From Siphlonurus alternatus (lineage: Eukaryota; Arthropoda; Insecta; Ephemeroptera; Siphlonuridae), in the NCBI GenBank assembly GCA_949825025.1, contig OX463780.1, positions 35,196,979 through 35,260,978 of the forward strand: a stretch of 64,000 nt of DNA. Direction: 5' to 3'. How positions within the stretch are numbered: the first letter of the stretch is position 1; every line of letters begins with the position of its first letter. The notes under the pieces were generated by a model, which had not been told where the DNA came from, did not search any database, and was given only the letters and a program-made list of their open reading frames with translations. Both the position numbers and the translations under genes were made by a program. This document shows positions 22,940 to 36,333 of the stretch, in pieces.

Positions 22940-25327
22940 TGTACATATATATACTATGTATATTTATTATAAGTATATATATTATAAGTAAATAATAATG
23001 TAGAAAATTGCGTATTTCGGTCACGCTGTTACACGTCTAACAATATCACTAAAGATATTTTTATCTTTCTAAATTCTAAAGGCATTTTGTAATAAAATAA
23101 ATGTATTTTACTTCTAAAATAATGTACTTTAATTATTATTATTCAACTTTTATGTATTTTAACAATACAGATATTATAATACAGTACACAATCAGATACA
23201 TCAGCTATATAGTATTATACAGTTTCAACTTACAATTTTAAGCTGCAGATTTTTATTACATTTCTCTAGATGGTGCGTACTATAATATATATTACTTTGA
23301 TTACGCTAATTCATATAAAAAAAATCATAATACCATGGCTTATTTCTAAAGAACAAGATTATTAAATTTTAGCTGCATTTTTTTAATGGTTGCCTATGCA
23401 TGAGCTTAAAATTATATATAAATGAAACGTTCAGTATTTTATTTTTACCCTGTTGTATATATATTATATAAATATATATATAATATACATACGCAAATTG
23501 GTGCGCGCTTTAATTTTTGTTTCAACTGTATAGTGTAGCATTTACCCCAATTACCCCAACGATGTCACTATACCATGCAGTCTGCACATTTTATGTGTTG
23601 TTAAATATTATTATTATTTTTTTATTATTATTATTCATATCTTACATGCTGTTTTTTTTTTGTTTTTTTTTAATGCGCACAACAATGTATTAAATAACTC
23701 AATAAACAATTATTATTATTAAGATCGTGTTCATGAAGCGATGGAGATCAGATGTTACGCATACTTTGCGAATCCTTTAATTTGCATCGAGAGAGGTCTT
23801 CATCTCAACGAGTTTGCTTCCCTGCATGTATGCAATCAAATTTATTTTGCAATTTTTTTTTTCTATTGCAGGAGAACAGGTGCGAATCCAGAACCAAATT
23901 TCGGGGAGGGGGGGGGGTGCTGTCTCCATTATAAGGCTATAATGTAGTGGGAAAAATGCCTAAATTGCCAATGTTAAATCCAAAATTTCTGGGAGGGGGA
24001 AAGGTGCTGGATCAGCGCCTGGCAAGAGACGTAATATATTATTATTATTATTATTAAATTGAATTGCATGCGTATCGAGTCTTCTTTACTGTCACGCGAT
24101 CTGCAGTTGATAAAAACTTATAATTTTATTACTATCGAAATCAATATATTATATTACGATTCGTCGAAATTTATTAGTGTCTGATCTGATGACCTTCAGT
24201 GTAAACTTTATTCTGACCTCAAAAGTTGTAGCCATGTCGTCGTTTTGCTGTGTGGAGTAAATAATAATAAAAAATAATAATAATAAAATATTTGTATCGT
24301 TAAAGTTATCTATGAAAAATGAATTTTTATAGAACTGAAAAAAAAAAAAAGAAAAATTAAATTCGTTAACTTTTTAAATAATTTAGTACACGTTTACCGA
24401 TCGACCAAGCAGGTCGTCGCGGTTTACTGCATCATGGTAGTTGTTTGAATTTCAATTTTTATAGTATGAAGTTAAAATTAAAAAAAAAAAAATCTTATTT
24501 GCTTTTAATTGAACATGTACATTGCTACAAATCGCCGCAACTTATCCATTAAAAAAATGGATATTGTACTATTAAAAAAAATTAAAGAAATATATAAATT
24601 ACGAAATATATTAAAGTTATTTTATCGAACAACACCAAATTTCGTTCGCAAAATAACTCTTAGCCGATTATCTTCAACCTCATTAGAGTCATTAGATTTA
24701 TATAATTAATACATAAAAAAAAATATCGTGTCCTCTGCTCGGTTTACTGTTATAGTGTTTGGACCTTTTATGGACAGAACTATCGCATGTTTGTTCCAAG
24801 CATGATACAGTCGGCTTAAAATATCACCGACATGCGGACTGGATACACACAATGTCTTATAGATTTTTTTCTCCCCGTGTAGTAGGTATTTCAAACATCT
24901 TAACTCAAATTTAGAAATATAATGTTAATTATTTTAATTAATAATTAGCTCATGGCATCCTGTATATATAGTTACGTTCGATATTAATGTTTATTAATTC
25001 GATCATTGGACTATTTTTTTTACCATGCAATAGTAAACTCCATATATTATATACAGTAGCTTTAGTCAACGCACGTATTCGCATTGAATGAAACTCACAA
25101 TAAAACGTTATGGAGTCTATTAAAACAACAGCTAGATTACAATGAAATATTTATAGTAAGTAGCCTGTGCTTTGAGTGGTGTTTTATAACGTCTGAAATC
25201 TTATAGAATTATAGAATGAGGTTAAATGTGCTGATCGAAAGGCTATAAGTGATAGGTAATGTAACATTTATTTTCACTGTGACGTCTTTCTGTACCCTTA
25301 ATCACAATATAGGCAAAATTTTATATT
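22531..25327. other. Intron 1, AT-rich stretch
   Basis: Contains (TA)n at about 22902-22935, ATT-type trinucleotide runs near 23610 and 24035, and a G-run at 23905-23918. No gene. The 66-codon frame at 24509-24709 is lysine-rich and AT-driven. Confidence 0.5.
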
Positions 25328-25331
25328 TTAA

Positions 25332-25662
25332 CGATTGACCTCAGTTGAAACCGGAAGTAGGAAAATTTCCGTCGAACGGAATCGAATGAAATAAATTTAA
25401 AAAATCGAGGATGCTCTAAAACTTAATCGCTGATGGTTTGAGCAAATTTAAGGGGGCGGTTTTCTCACAATAGCTCCATTTCCGGTTTCCGTCTATAAGA
25501 CCAATGTTAAACTTCTGCCTCAATTTTCTCAAAACTGGTCGAACAGATCCTCTGTAAAAATATTAAGCAACCTTATTGTGGCAAGCTTTAAGACTCCTGC
25601 AAGTCTCATTAAAATCAATTAAGGGGGCCGTTTCCGAGATCCAAATCAACTGAGGTCAATCC
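25332..25662. mobile_element. TTAA-flanked MITE with GATTGACCTCAGTTGA ends
   Basis: A 331-bp element. Left: TTAA then CGATTGACCTCAGTTGA. Right: TCAACTGAGGTCAATCC then TTAA. TTAA duplications and short inverted ends are typical of piggyBac-type elements. No transposase is encoded. Confidence 0.75.
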
Positions 25663-26326
25663 TTAAATAAAAATCGCATAATTATTATTCAAATTAAAAT
25701 TTTAAGTTGCTATAAAGTTTTGCTTGTTCACTTGAACGATTGCATTTTATCTCGGCAAAATAACTGCTTGTTTCCTGGCAACGTGCCATAAAAATAAATA
25801 ATCATTGATTGATTTTCGCTTGACAAAAATAAAACAAAATCCTCAGTATAATAAATTCATATATTCTGATGAGACATGCAACAAGTAGATAATTTCATCC
25901 CCTTAGCTAATGTTAATCCTTACCGGAATTGTGCACGTTAATTTTAACTATGTTAATTATACACGCTATAACCTGACCGCACATGTGCTGCCTACCAACA
26001 TGCAAACATTTAGCTGTAATTATTGTCCTCCAGTTTTATAATGTAATAAGTATTATAATTTGATATATAATACCAGTGTAACAAATATTTTTAATGTTGC
26101 TATTAATTTTTCATGCAAAATTTATCTTGTAAGCACAATCTTAATGTTAGTTAATTATATACTTCATGGATATGTATGTAATTTATATTATAAATACAAC
26201 AATTAATGAGTGTATTTCTTAAATTCAAATCTAAAGATTATAAACAAGGAATCTTGAAAATAAATATATATAAATATTTAAATTTGTGTACAAATTAGTA
26301 ATTTTTATATACTATTAACTTTGTAC

Positions 26327-26880
26327 ACAATGGGGAATTCTCCTACATTTATTTAAAAAAAAAATCGGATGCTCTATGCCTTGAAACTTAATGCCCTAAA
26401 ACAAAAAAGTTTCAATTTTCAAAATTGGAGGCATGGGAATTTTTTAAAAATCTTCCTCCTTTTGAATTTAGCGCCAAAACGTGACGTAGAAACTGCCTAG
26501 CAGGCAAAATTTTCCGGCAATAAATTTATATTTTTGATTATCACTCTTAAAGTAAACTGATATTAGAGAAAAAACTATTGATACTAGGGTAGAAAAACCT
26601 GCTGATTTCGATCGTGTTACTAAAATTTATAGCCAATGACTCCTTGACGCTCAAACTATGATATCAGGCAGTTGTTGTGTGTTAACTAGGGAGTTTCTAC
26701 GTCACAATTTTCAGGTTTGCGCGCGGGTTGCATACTTTGCCCCTATTCTAATAATCCCTTCAGAGTCCCCAAATTTGAGTTAAAAAAGTTGAAACTTAAG
26801 TCAAACTTATTGTTAATATGTACCCTATCATAATATAGTAGTTAAATTAAAATTTGAGTTGTAAGAGAATTCCCCATTGT
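26327..26880. mobile_element. MITE with ACAATGGGGAATTCTC ends
   Basis: A 554-bp element bounded by ACAATGGGGAATTCTC and its exact reverse complement GAGAATTCCCCATTGT. Inner parts are weakly inverted (AAACTTAATGCC near the left; CGTGACGTAGAAACT and AGTTTCTACGTCAC form an internal pair). Non-coding. Confidence 0.75.
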
Positions 26881-29800
26881 TTTCAGAAAAATGTTTAATG
26901 TATTTTTATATTGAATATAATTATTTGCATAAAAGAAACTTATACAATACATAAGCACCATGCATCTTCTCAAAACAAATAGAGGTGTTTCTATATAATA
27001 TACAATCTAGCTATAAACGAAAACAATGATGATAATTAGCTTGAAAGTTTTACCTAACCATATCAGCAAACTCTATATACAGTATGGCTCAAACCACTGC
27101 AGAAATAAATTACTTGAAAGCATATTAAAAAATAACAGTTTAAAGGTTGCATTTTTTTTTCTTACGAGTTTCATGGATACTTAATGACTAGCTATATTTT
27201 AAAAATATTTCTAAAAATATTCTATTCTATAGCTAATATTTTTAGCAGTGATTGTAAACGGGCATTTCTTATCGTGATTAAGATTGCATGAGATGTTTAC
27301 CATACAGCATTGTTAATCAGAGAGGTGGGAACTGCAAAATTGTTTAGCAAATATTGTGGGGTTTTAACTAGCCTTCTCTGTAACTTCCACCTATCTAATA
27401 TTATTCATTCAAAATTATTAAAATTGTTTTGTTATATTGTAAAGCTAAGAGAGAACGAGAGAACTAACAAGCGTAAGCCATAAAAAAAGTATAAATATGC
27501 TATCTTTATACGATTAAAAAAAATAATAAAATATATTTTAAATTGCTTATGACAGTTACATCCTACAGCCTAATTGTAATTGTTTTAGTCCCCTGCCTAA
27601 TTTAAGTAACAATATATTATAATACAGTATAAAGTGGAGTACTTCCATGTCAAAACTGTATTGCATTTTTCTTTACAGACCATATAATATAATGAAATCT
27701 TTATTCAGGATCTGACCTTGCCACATCCAGATATTTCATGTGTGGTAAATTGCATTGATAAGAACCATTTGAACGCACTCTATACATAAATTGTATAATA
27801 TAAAGTAATGTGATGTTTATTATCTCTGTAAACTTATTTAAAAAAATATTAGCATGAAATGTGTTAAAAAAAAAGAGCTCTAAATTTGGGCCCATGGTTC
27901 TTTGAAATTTACAATGAAAAGGTTTGTGTGTTTTATAACATTCGGAGAGACCGCCCGCGAGAAATTGCAAATAATTTGTTTCCAGATAAAAGCAGGGGTC
28001 GTTGGAAATTTTATTTATGTTGGCCACTGGTGGATCCTGGAGGGGACGGGGTTGCATGATTATTGACCCCAGCACTCCTAAATAGATTAGAGGTATTACA
28101 GAGACGCGGTAATCTCGTTCCCTCCAATACCTAATAGGAAAATGCTGGATACCGTTTACGGCATTGCACGGTGCACGTTCATCTTTATCTCCTCCGGTAA
28201 TCTCGAGTCAAAGGCCATGGATAAAAAATCAATCCCCTATCTCTCCCCCCCCCCCGCCCCCCGAAAGAGAGGCCTCCTTCCTTGATATAATATGGACTAT
28301 ACAAATTGTTGATAGCAACACGATGTGTACAATAATATTATCCCTTTATATGCTCCTTTATATTCGGCGCGGCAAAGTTCGTATTGATCACTGATTAGGT
28401 AGGTGATCAGTGTAGTTGCCATAGCAACCATAACAACTGTAACAAGAGAAGTTTTTCGTCTCATTATTAAATTTCTCCTGATCGTTATTTTTTTTTTTTT
28501 ATTTATTTATTTTTTTTTTTTTAGCGTCACGTATTAGGTTAATTTGCTTACGGTCCGCAATTGGATATTGCTGTTGACAAATTAATGAAAGGATAATGGC
28601 TGTATATAATATATAGTCTCTTCAATTTCTATAAAATTTATGTAACATCATCTCGTTAGTATAATTAAAGTGTATTAATGAAAGACATCATATGAATTTA
28701 ATTTGTAGTTGTTTTTAATTCACATGCAAAACGCAAAATTTACAAATATAAATAAAGGCCTATCGACAGCAGTCAATTTTAAACTGTCAGTGAATGGTTG
28801 ATATGCATATAAAAATTACACACTAGCTGCAGTGTTTACAGCAACTTTAATTTATCACTTTGGTAACTGTTTTTTTTTTTTTTAAAAAAAGAATGTATGA
28901 GGGTAAGAATTAATTATTTATTTTATTTTACTATGGGCACAACATATACAAAAAACATAATATATTACAATACAAGCAAAAATAAAATAATAAAAAAACA
29001 AAAAACAAAACATGGGGCAAATGAAAAAGATATCTGAGCAGTCCATTCACGTAAGTTTTCACGTATTATAATTTTTCACTCCGTTGAATTTACTAAAAAC
29101 ATATAATAACACAAAAATTAATAACATTAACATTCTTGTCTCTGGTTTGCTGAAACATTTTACTAACAGTATGCATATTGTTATCATTGTTATCGGTTTT
29201 ACTACAATATAACTAAAAGCTACTACTGTATAACGAGTAAATTTATATAATACGGTATTCCTGGTCTTTAATTAGTACCAAAAGAATATCTGGATCTAAT
29301 CTTCAATTAGCGTACCACGTAAAAGTGTTAGAATTACTTGAATTTTTTAATTAGATTCGTTGTACAAAATATACAGCGTTTGTAATATACGCAGCGTACT
29401 GAGAGTTTGCTCCAATTTGAGTTAGTTTTAATTCACGTGCATGGTTAAAATTATACACGTCGCAGTATCATGCTATACAGTATATGTAGTAGCTTGTATG
29501 TATATTAAAATAAAAATTTAAAAAAAAAAATCTGCTGGTAATGTTACAGGTTGAATTGGCACCAAGGATGAGGTGCTAATTAGGTTGCAAGTGGTGAAAA
29601 CTTAAGTTTGACCTTTCTTAAGATAGCTTTTTTTTTTCCCTCCTCTGGACATTATTATCATACTGTATTACTCTATATATCGTCAAATTATTTTCATGAT
29701 TATCAAGTTTTTTTACCTCTTAATTGATACTTCACTACCAGGTAAATAAAACTAGTTTGATTTTAAATTTGTTTTGCGTCATGCATATTTTTTTTATCAA

Positions 29801-30444
29801 ATAATCGAGTACCGTTTGCAATTACTTTATAATTATAACATTCATAACTTTAACTCAGATACCTTCATAAACAAAAAAATAAATAAAAAATTTGTCCCAC
29901 CAAAAAATAATTATATAGGATTGCGTATAATGGGTTGCGTATTATACCAGTTATTTTTTGTTGAATGTTGAATTTCTGCTGTGAATTATAGAGCAAAATT
30001 ATTCAACAGCAGTGGCAAAGTTCACGGATGAATATTATCATTTCAAATTAATACTTGTTATTAATTAAATAAGATATTATAATTGGCTCAGTTAATGATG
30101 TTCAGTGTCACGTGGCACGACACTGCATGGATGTTTCCGCTTTGATTCATTTTTTAACATTTAAATTAACAGAGGTCGCCGTCTGTAAAAAGAAAGAAAT
30201 CGAATTCAACCACATTTACACCATATCCGTTAACAAGGCTTTACGCAGAAGCAGACGTTCATTTAAAATAATTATTCTACATGAATATTATTTTAAAGTG
30301 TGCAACCGTGTTCACAATAATAATACAAAATTAAATAATAATGCATGCTCAGAAATCTGAATATTCGGCTGCATAATTTGGGACAAAATAAGAACCAATA
30401 AGGTGTGCCCCTTTCCTTATGACTTATGGGACTTGTAAAGTAAA
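26881..30444. other. Intron 1, AT-rich stretch with X-box region
   Basis: Mostly AT-rich. At about 28080-28290 there is a GC-richer patch with a C-run (28244-28261). Further on come long T-runs near 28490-28520. No gene. Confidence 0.5.
28415..28428. promoter_or_regulatory. Perfect RFX X-box
   Basis: GTTGCCATAGCAAC fits the palindromic X-box consensus GTHNYYATRRNAAC at every position. RFX factors bind this motif, often at ciliary genes. Just upstream are two TGATCA palindromes (28386-28409). Function inferred. Confidence 0.45.
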
Positions 30445-30600
30445 GTAATTTTTTTTTTTTAAATATTGAAAGTCTTTTTTGTGACGTCACGCGGCGTCAA
30501 GTCCTATATATCCTTTTCTTAAAGAGAGACGCATTCAGGGTAGCATAACTTTGCACCCTGTATCCATTTCTGCAATAAAAAAATGAGGTCGATACTCCAT
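30445..30600. mobile_element. GACGTCAC-family element, half copy
   Basis: TTGAAAGTC, TGTGACGTCACGCGGCG, then GTAGCATAACTTTGCACCCT, GTATCCATTTCTGCAATAAA and GATACTCCAT. This is the right half of the 52.5-kb element. Confidence 0.7.
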
Positions 30601-30803
30601 TTATAATACTGTATAAAATGTATAAATATTTTATTGCCATGCATATTTTAAGATAATTTTTGTCTGTCTATCGAGTATCATATTTTTGCGTGGAAATAAT
30701 TAATGCTCTGTAATATATTATAATAAATGGTTATGACGTATAATATACAGTACTATAATATATTGTGTAATATAATGTAGTAATATAATATCAGATATTT
30801 TAA

Positions 30804-31451
30804 AGTAGAGTGAGCGATTGCATTTTTTTTAATATTTTATTTTCTAAAAATAGTTTAAGCTGCCCTCTATTGAGAAATGAAAACCAAAAAATTTCATCTC
30901 AAATAGTTTCACCACAAAAAATTCCCAAAGTTGGTGTTTCGGAGGCCTTTAACGTGCAGCCTTATGGAACATAAAACCGCGTTTTACTCCTACATTTTCT
31001 GAACTATGCTACCATTTAAAAAATACCGACGTAATCTATGATGAATTCTTTAATGGATTTTTAAAAAAAAAAAAATTTTTTACGGAGCCGTTTTTTCGGA
31101 AAAAAATCTTTAAGTTTTTGCGGGTTAATTCCCATAAGAATTTCCATGATTTTTTTCCAAGAAAACGACCCCGTAAAAAAAAAATTTTATTTGAAAATTC
31201 ATTAAAGAATTCATCATAGATTACGTAAGTATTTTTTAAATTGTACCATAGTTCAGAAAAAGTTGGAGTAAAACGCGGTTTAATGTTCCATAAGGCTGCA
31301 CGTTAAAGGCCTCCGAAACACCAACTTTGAGAATTTTTTGTGGGGAAACTATTTGAGATGGAATTTTTTGGTTTTCATTTCTCAATAGAGAGCAGCTTAA
31401 ACTATTTTTAAAAAATAAAATATTAAAAAAAATGAACTCGCTCACTCTACT
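30804..31451. mobile_element. TTAA-flanked long foldback element
   Basis: A 648-bp element flanked by TTAA (30800-30803 and 31452-31455). Ends are AGTAGAGTGAGCGA / TCGCTCACTCTACT. The two arms, about 300 bp each, are complementary almost throughout. Examples are GCTGCCCTCTATTGAGAAAT, CCTTTAACGTGCAGCCTTAT and AATCTATGATGAATTCTTTA with their complements on the right. Non-coding. Confidence 0.85.
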
Positions 31452-31456
31452 TTAAA

Positions 31457-32500
31457 TTTATTAGTATTACATATACGTACATCAATAACTGACAGAACAT
31501 CGCAAGTTGATTTGTGTCATTTTCTAATTATTTTTGCGTCCTCTGCACGCTCCAGCAGTAATATATACCTGAGGGCATTCTTGTCAATTAAGGCCGGTAG
31601 GTTGTCTATCGATCAAGAGCTCGCGACTTGGCGGCCATGGCCTCCGCACGCGTTCTAGCGTTATTAATGCACTACACGCGGAAGCAGAGATTATTAGCAA
31701 AGAAAACAAATACACGTTGCAGCGCATAGTAAATACTGCTGGATGAATATTTTAAAATATAATTATTTGTTATAGATCATTCTTCAATGATTCAGGATTA
31801 ATCATGTCAACATGGCACGGCCATTGATCAATGTTTTCCGATATTTAGTAAAATGAAAATATTTTCAGTCCATAAAATAATTAAAGGACAGATAAATAAC
31901 TGTTGGTTTGCTGATTTGAGGAAATCAAGAAATTCGGTGTAGAGTCGTGTAAAAAAACACTGATTTGACTATAAAAGACATAGCAGTCCCCATGTTTAAA
32001 ACAATGCTAGCTAGTCTTCAATGCTCAATATCTTGAAAATTTCACTGTTTCGTCTAATTTTTTTAATGAGAAATGATTTCATGATTCCAGGAAGGTTTGT
32101 TACATTTTTCATAGTAGTGTATGTACGTACACTGTATGTACACTATGTACACGTATGTATGTACGTACAGTACCATCTGCCTTCTAAACCTATTTTTCTT
32201 ACCAATGTACTGATCATATTATAAATATTTTGCAATAGAAATTGCATTTAAACTTAGTGTAAATTTCGATGGTGGCTTTTGATTATTTTTATATTTTATA
32301 TGAAATAATATTAATGACATTTTTTCGCTTTTTTAGTTTAGTGTTGTTGTGGTATAGGTTAAGTGATATAGCCTTTTTTAAAATATAATATATATCATCA
32401 AAAAAAGAAATTAGACGCATCTATTGTCATTTGCTGTTTTCTGTCAGATGTATGGTAATTATTTCTTACTTATGTTGCATTAGAGTTCTATCGACCTCAA

Positions 32501-32508
<8 letters not shown>
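31457..32508. other. Intron 1 with a GC-richer patch (31540-31690)
   Basis: The patch holds three CACGC motifs (31546, 31647, 31675), each an HRE core on the minus strand, and no convincing exon. Further on, a GTAC-rich palindromic run lies at about 32120-32170. Confidence 0.4.

Positions 32509-32540
<32 letters not shown>
32509..32540. repeat. (TA)n microsatellite
   Basis: About 32 bp of AT dinucleotides next to a GACGTCAC-family element. Confidence 0.9.
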
Positions 32541-32542
<2 letters not shown>

Positions 32543-32548
32543 CGAAAA

Positions 32549-32850
32549 TTAATAGAGGGTGCAAAGTTATGCCACTGACCGCTGACTTTTTTTTTCGATT
32601 TTTTAGACGCTGAGAAGTAATTCTAAAAAAAAAATTTTGCCGAGGTCGGGCTTGAACCCGCGTACCTTTTAGTCTCGATCTTTTTATTAAGAAATTCGTC
32701 AAGAGACGTCACTCTTTCTGTACTTTCAATAATTTTTTAAAAATAGTTCTCAGACTCTAAAAATCTGAAAAAAAAAAAAAAAAATCAGAGTAGTACTTTG
32801 CACTCTCTATCCATTTCTGTAATAAAACTTTTTTGAAGTCAGTTCTCCAT
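32549..32850. mobile_element. GACGTCAC-family element (copy with tRNA-like segment)
   Basis: Left GAGGGTGCAAAGTTATG; right CTATCCATTTCTGTAATAAA and GTTCTCCAT. The inner arm is AATAATTTTTTAAAAATAG. On the minus strand the middle reads GCGGGTTCAAGCCCGACC then TCGGC, which looks like a tRNA T-arm with B box. Confidence 0.65.
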
Positions 32851-35800
32851 TAAGTAAAATAGTATTGTATATATAATATTTAGTATATTTTATTGCTTTT
32901 GCTTTTAAATTCTATATTTTTCTTATCAAATTAAAATACTAGAGAAAGAAACTATTTGATGTTACAATAAATATTTCTATTAATTTTATTATAATTATAC
33001 AGTATAATATATACTATATTTTTAATGTACAACTAAATTAAAACATGGTATAATTTTTTATGTGTACTTCTCAAGTGATTATTAATTGACGTGTGCTGGT
33101 AAATTATGCAATGATATTAATTAATATTAATAATAAGTAATGCGTTTTCTAGAGTAATATACTCATCACTTAATTACCTGATAATGTTCGCAATTAAGTT
33201 CCCACAATGATGTCCGTTTAAATTTAATTTGCATATTGATGGCTCATGCATGTGCGAAAGTGATATCATTTACAAATCTCAGTCTGCGCCGTCCAAGTGA
33301 GCAAACCTGTCGTTGTACAGTACTACAAAACAGTACAAATTCTTTTGTCAATACATGAAGGGGTAATAACATGCAATTTGTCCTACAAGAAAGTATAGCA
33401 GTTAACATGGCTATACCAAATTTGCAGGTGTTTTTTTTTTTTTTTTTTTTGTTATAACATTCACTCTTGTTACGTTGTTCTAAATGCATGCGGGTATTAG
33501 GTATTTAACTTGCGGCATATCGCCTCCTATATAACTGTCACGGCATATATATGTATATCGCGTGAGAAGGTTGAATATTATTTTGCTATTTATAGAATAA
33601 AATGTTGACCATGATCTTTGTTGGCACGCAGCGTTTTAAGCGTTTTTATTTTATAGCTTGAAAGAAAAAAATATACTGCAGGTATGGAATCTTATACATA
33701 TTATATATTTATGCGTTTACGTATAATTTTAATGACTCCTTTTCCAATAATAAACTTGAAGGAGCTGTTATTTATAATGTGCATCACTGCATGCTCCTTA
33801 TGGCTATAGCCATGTGATACTTGCTCATGTTGTAATTATCTTAAAGGTTGGAAAGAATACTACGTACATATGATATACAGTAAACTGTTCAGAATAAATA
33901 ATATTCAAGTTGAATGAACAAGTACTGAATAAATTTGCAACATTACACACCAGTGCAATGTAAACTGCAGCGAACAGCGTAAAAATCAGATTTGTTGGCA
34001 TTCTATTTTTATACAGCTTTCTAGCTTTCTCGTACTTTTTTAGTTGGTTGAATTGATTGATTAGTAACCTAAGTTTCTTGGCATTTTGCATAGAGATACA
34101 TCTGTTTGAGTCCTTTAAATATGTGTCTGAAGAAACACCAACCTTTCCTCACTAATCTACGCAAAGCGTCTGATGTCAAATAACAGGTTTATAGACCACG
34201 AAGTGTTGCGGTATTGGCTGGACCAATGACGTCAAGATGTAAAATCTAGTTTCTTTTTGATACAACTTAAAAAGTTCTAAGAGATAAATTCAAACTTTTC
34301 TAGGTCTAGTTCTACCGTTTGAACTATAATTTTTTAAAAATAGTAAAAAAAAATCTCGACTAAAAAATAGCAACTTTCTTGCTGTAAAATTATTGTAGGT
34401 TGCCATGCAAATGATGCAATACAAGATACAAGGTATAAATTAATATAAAATCAACCGGCTGGTAAAAGCAGCGGGTGCGTTCTGCTGGAGTAGAGAGCTC
34501 TGCGACTACCTAAAATTCTAAAAGCTAGAACTTGTGTTACTTGTGTTGAACTTTTGTTCCCTTGGACAAAATAATGTAAAAAAAATATCGAATTAATAAT
34601 TAATTTTTATAATTGATAATTGATTGCTATTTTTTGTATCAACTACTTAAATAATAATTTTATAAAATATTACTGTATAGAAGGATTCACAAAGTAAGAT
34701 TATCAGGTTTCTCACTATATATAACCACGTTATATAAAATTACACTATATAACCGCGGTTACTGAGATCTTCCTGGTTAACTTCTTTGTAAATCGCATCC
34801 CCATCCATCATTTCTAGTACAGTTAATACAAAATAAAAATATTATCCTGCTGTCTTCTCAAATATTTTGATTGCGCGTTAATTTAAATAATGCCATGCTT
34901 ACCTCTAAATTTTGTGTACAATACAGAGCTAAACTGATTATAAATAAACACACAAATTATGACACGAAATTATTACAAGTGTTTTAGCATTATGTAATTT
35001 TAATTTATAATGGATGCCACTTTGTATATTAAATTGTTAGCAAGGAAATTGTTACTTAACTATACAGTATAATTATATTTATATATTATATTTATATAAA
35101 TATATTAATTGAATTTGACATTGATTTAAACGTTAAATAATTTACTTTTCAATGAAAACTCGTTACACATATTTCATAAAGATACTTCGTTTATAATTTA
35201 ATTTGTATATTTTGTCTTCTCTTTTGACATGGCAAATATCTTATGAGATTTCAGAAATGTCACGTTGAATAATTCAAATATCTCACTCTGGACTATTCCA
35301 TCATTTAAGTTTTTCATTAATTCGATTTTACTCCCAATTCTGAACTGCTCGTGGTTTATATAATTGTTTATGTAAATTTTAAATATATCATATGTATACC
35401 TAATATGCAGGTATATTATATAACATATAGCGTTTACTTCCGTTTAATTATGTAAATAAGCTGTAATGATTCTTAACATATTATAGAACTAATAAAACCA
35501 CGATATAAATTATATTTATAATATATTATAATATATCTTTGTAAGCGGTTTAACGCTAAGATTTCACTTGCACTTTTTTTCTTTTTTTAGAATTGAAAGT
35601 CACTTCAAGAGTCTATGTTATACATATTATATATTATTATTATTCTTTTATTAAACACAGAAAGTGTACATACAGCATAGTATTATAAATATATGTTCAT
35701 TATAAAATAACACTGTAATAGAACACATAAAACACACATACAAACTATATATAATAGTTACAGAATAATAGAGAATGATAATAAAAGAATATAAAATAAA

Positions 35801-36252
35801 ATAACAGATGATATTAACAGCCTGTTACATCATAATATATCATATATATAAGCACATATATAAAACAAAATATGACATAGAAAATAAATAGAATGAAAAA
35901 CTTATTGCTTAATTGCTATTCAAAATATAGACTATATGAAGTCTCCCTTGGCATAATCGCCGATAGGTTTAATTCTAGATTTACAGATATTTAAATGATA
36001 TTGGCTACAATATATATTCATTACATAATTTACATACACAGGATTGTTCAGCTATATGATAACCAGAGGATTTACAGATTAGATGATGGAAGCCGTGAAC
36101 AGCTTGGCGAGTTAAGACATTTCTAACATTGGATCTATCCAATTGGGGCAGACACCAATGTTTATACTTTACATGTCATAGCATCAGTGCTGTAAAACTC
36201 AGAATTAATATCCTGAGCTTTTTGATTCCTGACAGCTAGAAAATTGGAATAT

Positions 36253-36256
<4 letters not shown>
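32851..36256. other. Intron 1, AT-rich stretch
   Basis: Includes a T-run at 33430-33450, a CRE octamer at 34227-34234 and a decayed MITE end near 34766-34798 (TTCCTGGTTAAC...AAATCGCATCCCCAT, compare 51.2-51.5 kb). No gene. Confidence 0.5.

Positions 36257-36331
<75 letters not shown>
36257..36331. repeat. (TA)n microsatellite
   Basis: About 75 bp of AT dinucleotides. Confidence 0.95.

Positions 36332-36333
<2 letters not shown>

Noticed and set aside
24509..24709. 66-codon Lys/Ile/Leu-rich frame, at first sight like an AT-rich small protein
   Set aside because: Composition follows the AT bias, with no domain, splice or promoter support.
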